In this document: positions 14,755 through 15,733 of the stretch, piece by piece
Layout of the letters: the number at the start of each line of letters is the position of its first letter
How positions within the stretch are numbered: the stretch's first letter is position 1
NCBI GenBank assembly: GCA_035547055.1
Contig: DASZVN010000225.1
Location: forward strand, 1 to 15,733
Source: DASZVN01 sp035547055
Lineage (GTDB): Bacteria > Pseudomonadota > Alphaproteobacteria > Rhizobiales > Methylopilaceae
Direction of reading: 5' to 3'
Length of the DNA: 15,733 bases
Made by a program: the position numbers and the translations under genes
The notes under the pieces: generated by a model
Told to the model about the DNA's origin: nothing
Seen by the model: only the letters and a program-made list of their open reading frames with translations
Database searches by the model: none

Positions 14755-15423
14755 ATGGCCCGCCGCGACGAGCGCGACGAGGGCACCGCCCTCGCCCGCA
14801 CCTGCGCGGTGACGCGGACGGTGAGGCCCGCGGCGGAGATGATCCGCTTCGTCCGCGGCCCGGACGGGACGGTGGTCGCCGACCTCGCCCATCGCCTCCC
14901 GGGGCGGGGGGTCTGGATCGGCGGCGAGCGGGCGACGGTGGCCGAGGCGGTGCGGCGCAAGGTCTTCAGCCGCGCCTTCAAGGCCGCGGCGGAAGCGCCC
15001 GCCGATCTCGCCGAGCGGGTCGCGGCGGGGCTGGAGCAGGCGGCGCTGGAGATCCTCTCGCTCGCCAACAAGGCCGGGCGGGTGGTGACGGGCTTCGCCA
15101 AGGTCGAGGCGGCGCTCGGGCGCGGCGAGGCGGTGGCGGTGCTCAATGCCGCCGACGCCGGGGGCGACGGGGTCAGGAAACTCGCGGCAGCCGCGCGGCG
15201 CGGCGGCGGCGATACAGAGATGGTTTCGTTGTTTGCCGGGGCGCGTTTGGACTTGGCGCTCGGGCGGGCAAATGTGGTACATGCAGCGCTGCTCGCGGGC
15301 CCGGTGAGCAACGCCTTTCTGGAGCGGGCGGCCCGGTTCGGCCGCTATCGAGGCGGCGGCACGGCTGAAGCCGGCCGGCGCGACGACGACGCGGGGCGAC
15401 CCGCAGGAACGGATTTGGAATGA
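14755..15423 (+). CDS. ylxR: YlxR (DUF448) RNA-binding protein fused to an L7Ae-like domain
   Basis: 222 residues. Residues about 14-75 are YlxR: CAVTRTVRPAAEMIRFVRGP (17-36) and LPGRGVWI (48-55) are its signature. Residues about 95-195 look like an L7Ae/L30e-type RNA-binding fold (LSLANKAGRVVTGFAKVEAA at 101-120, then a hydrophobic beta-strand with Asn-Ala-Ala-Asp). A Gly/Arg/Asp-rich tail follows. The two domains are separate genes in Firmicutes (ylxR and ylxQ) but are fused in many alphaproteobacteria. The ATG at 14755 is 14 nt after nusA; GAGGG at 14737-14742 lies around the nusA stop and is somewhat distant. Its stop overlaps the infB start (ATGA). It is an RNA-binding accessory protein of the operon, exact role uncertain. 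Confidence 0.9.
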   Translation: MARRDERDEGTALARTCAVTRTVRPAAEMIRFVRGPDGTVVADLAHRLPGRGVWIGGERATVAEAVRRKVFSRAFKAAAEAPADLAERVAAGLEQAALEILSLANKAGRVVTGFAKVEAALGRGEAVAVLNAADAGGDGVRKLAAAARRGGGDTEMVSLFAGARLDLALGRANVVHAALLAGPVSNAFLERAARFGRYRGGGTAEAGRRDDDAGRPAGTDLE

Positions 15424-15733
15424 CGGATACGAAGACCCCTGGCGAGAAGACGCTGAGCGTCGCCCCGAGCAAGACGCTCACTCTCAAGCGTCCGGTCGAG
15501 CAGGGCATGGTGCGCCAGAGCTTCAGCCATGGCCGCAGCAAGGCCGTGGTGGTGGAGAAGGTGAAGCGCCGCACCGTCGGCGCGCCCGAGCCCGCCGCCA
15601 AGGAGCCGGTCGCCGCCGCGCCGGCACCGGCAGCCCGGCCCAAGCCGACCGCGCGCGCCCCTGTCGCCGAGGCGCCCGAGGCAGCGCCCGCGCCGGCGGC
15701 AGCGCCTGCCCCGGCCGCAGCCCCGCCCCGCCC
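15420..15733 (+). CDS. infB: Translation initiation factor IF-2, N-terminal part (cut by window edge)
   Basis: The first 104 codons are present. TLKRPVEQGMVRQSFSHGRS followed by a KAVVVEKVKRR segment is the characteristic IF-2 N-terminal region of alphaproteobacteria. It is followed by an Ala/Pro-rich low-complexity linker that leads to the G domain outside the window. IF-2 is the GTPase that places initiator tRNA on the 30S subunit. The ATG at 15420 overlaps the TGA of the YlxR gene (ATGA), indicating translational coupling, with GGA a few bases upstream. Confidence 0.95.
   Translation, partial: MTDTKTPGEKTLSVAPSKTLTLKRPVEQGMVRQSFSHGRSKAVVVEKVKRRTVGAPEPAAKEPVAAAPAPAARPKPTARAPVAEAPEAAPAPAAAPAPAAAPPR

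Overview
The window looks like chromosome of a GC-rich alphaproteobacterium, probably a Rhodospirillales-type lineage. This is inferred from the strong GC bias at third codon positions, the cysteine-free 41-residue ribosomal protein L36, the alphaproteobacterial style of NusA, YlxR-L7Ae and the IF-2 N-terminus, and the rimP-nusA-ylxR-infB gene order. No mobile element, CRISPR array, rRNA or tRNA was seen.

Left part (1-6282, minus strand) is a surface-polysaccharide block. In transcription order it holds wecB (UDP-GlcNAc 2-epimerase), wecC (UDP-ManNAc 6-dehydrogenase), a SAM-dependent methyltransferase with a long basic tail, and a very large family 4 glycosyltransferase that runs off the left edge. 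WecB and WecC together would make UDP-ManNAcA. The other two enzymes would use or modify sugars during assembly of an exopolysaccharide, capsule or O-antigen. The glycosyltransferase frame begins with about 95 residues that resemble the small polyhydroxyalkanoic-acid-system (PHA_gran_rgn) family, with no stop codon before the glycosyltransferase part. This is the most unusual feature of the window.

Middle part (6283-12367, plus strand) starts with a divergent spacer containing a possible 53-residue gene. It is followed by a diguanylate cyclase with two repeated PAS-like sensor domains, an NADPH-dependent FMN reductase family protein, rpmJ (L36) with its own promoter-like sequence, an exported TPR protein coupled to a membrane-anchored alpha/beta hydrolase, and an MFS exporter.

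Right part (12368-15733, plus strand) is the conserved transcription/translation operon rimP-nusA-ylxR(L7Ae)-infB. It has a good promoter and a structured leader containing two adjacent hairpins. infB runs off the right edge. Several plus-strand frames and antisense frames stay open for hundreds of codons only because of base composition, and they were not called.
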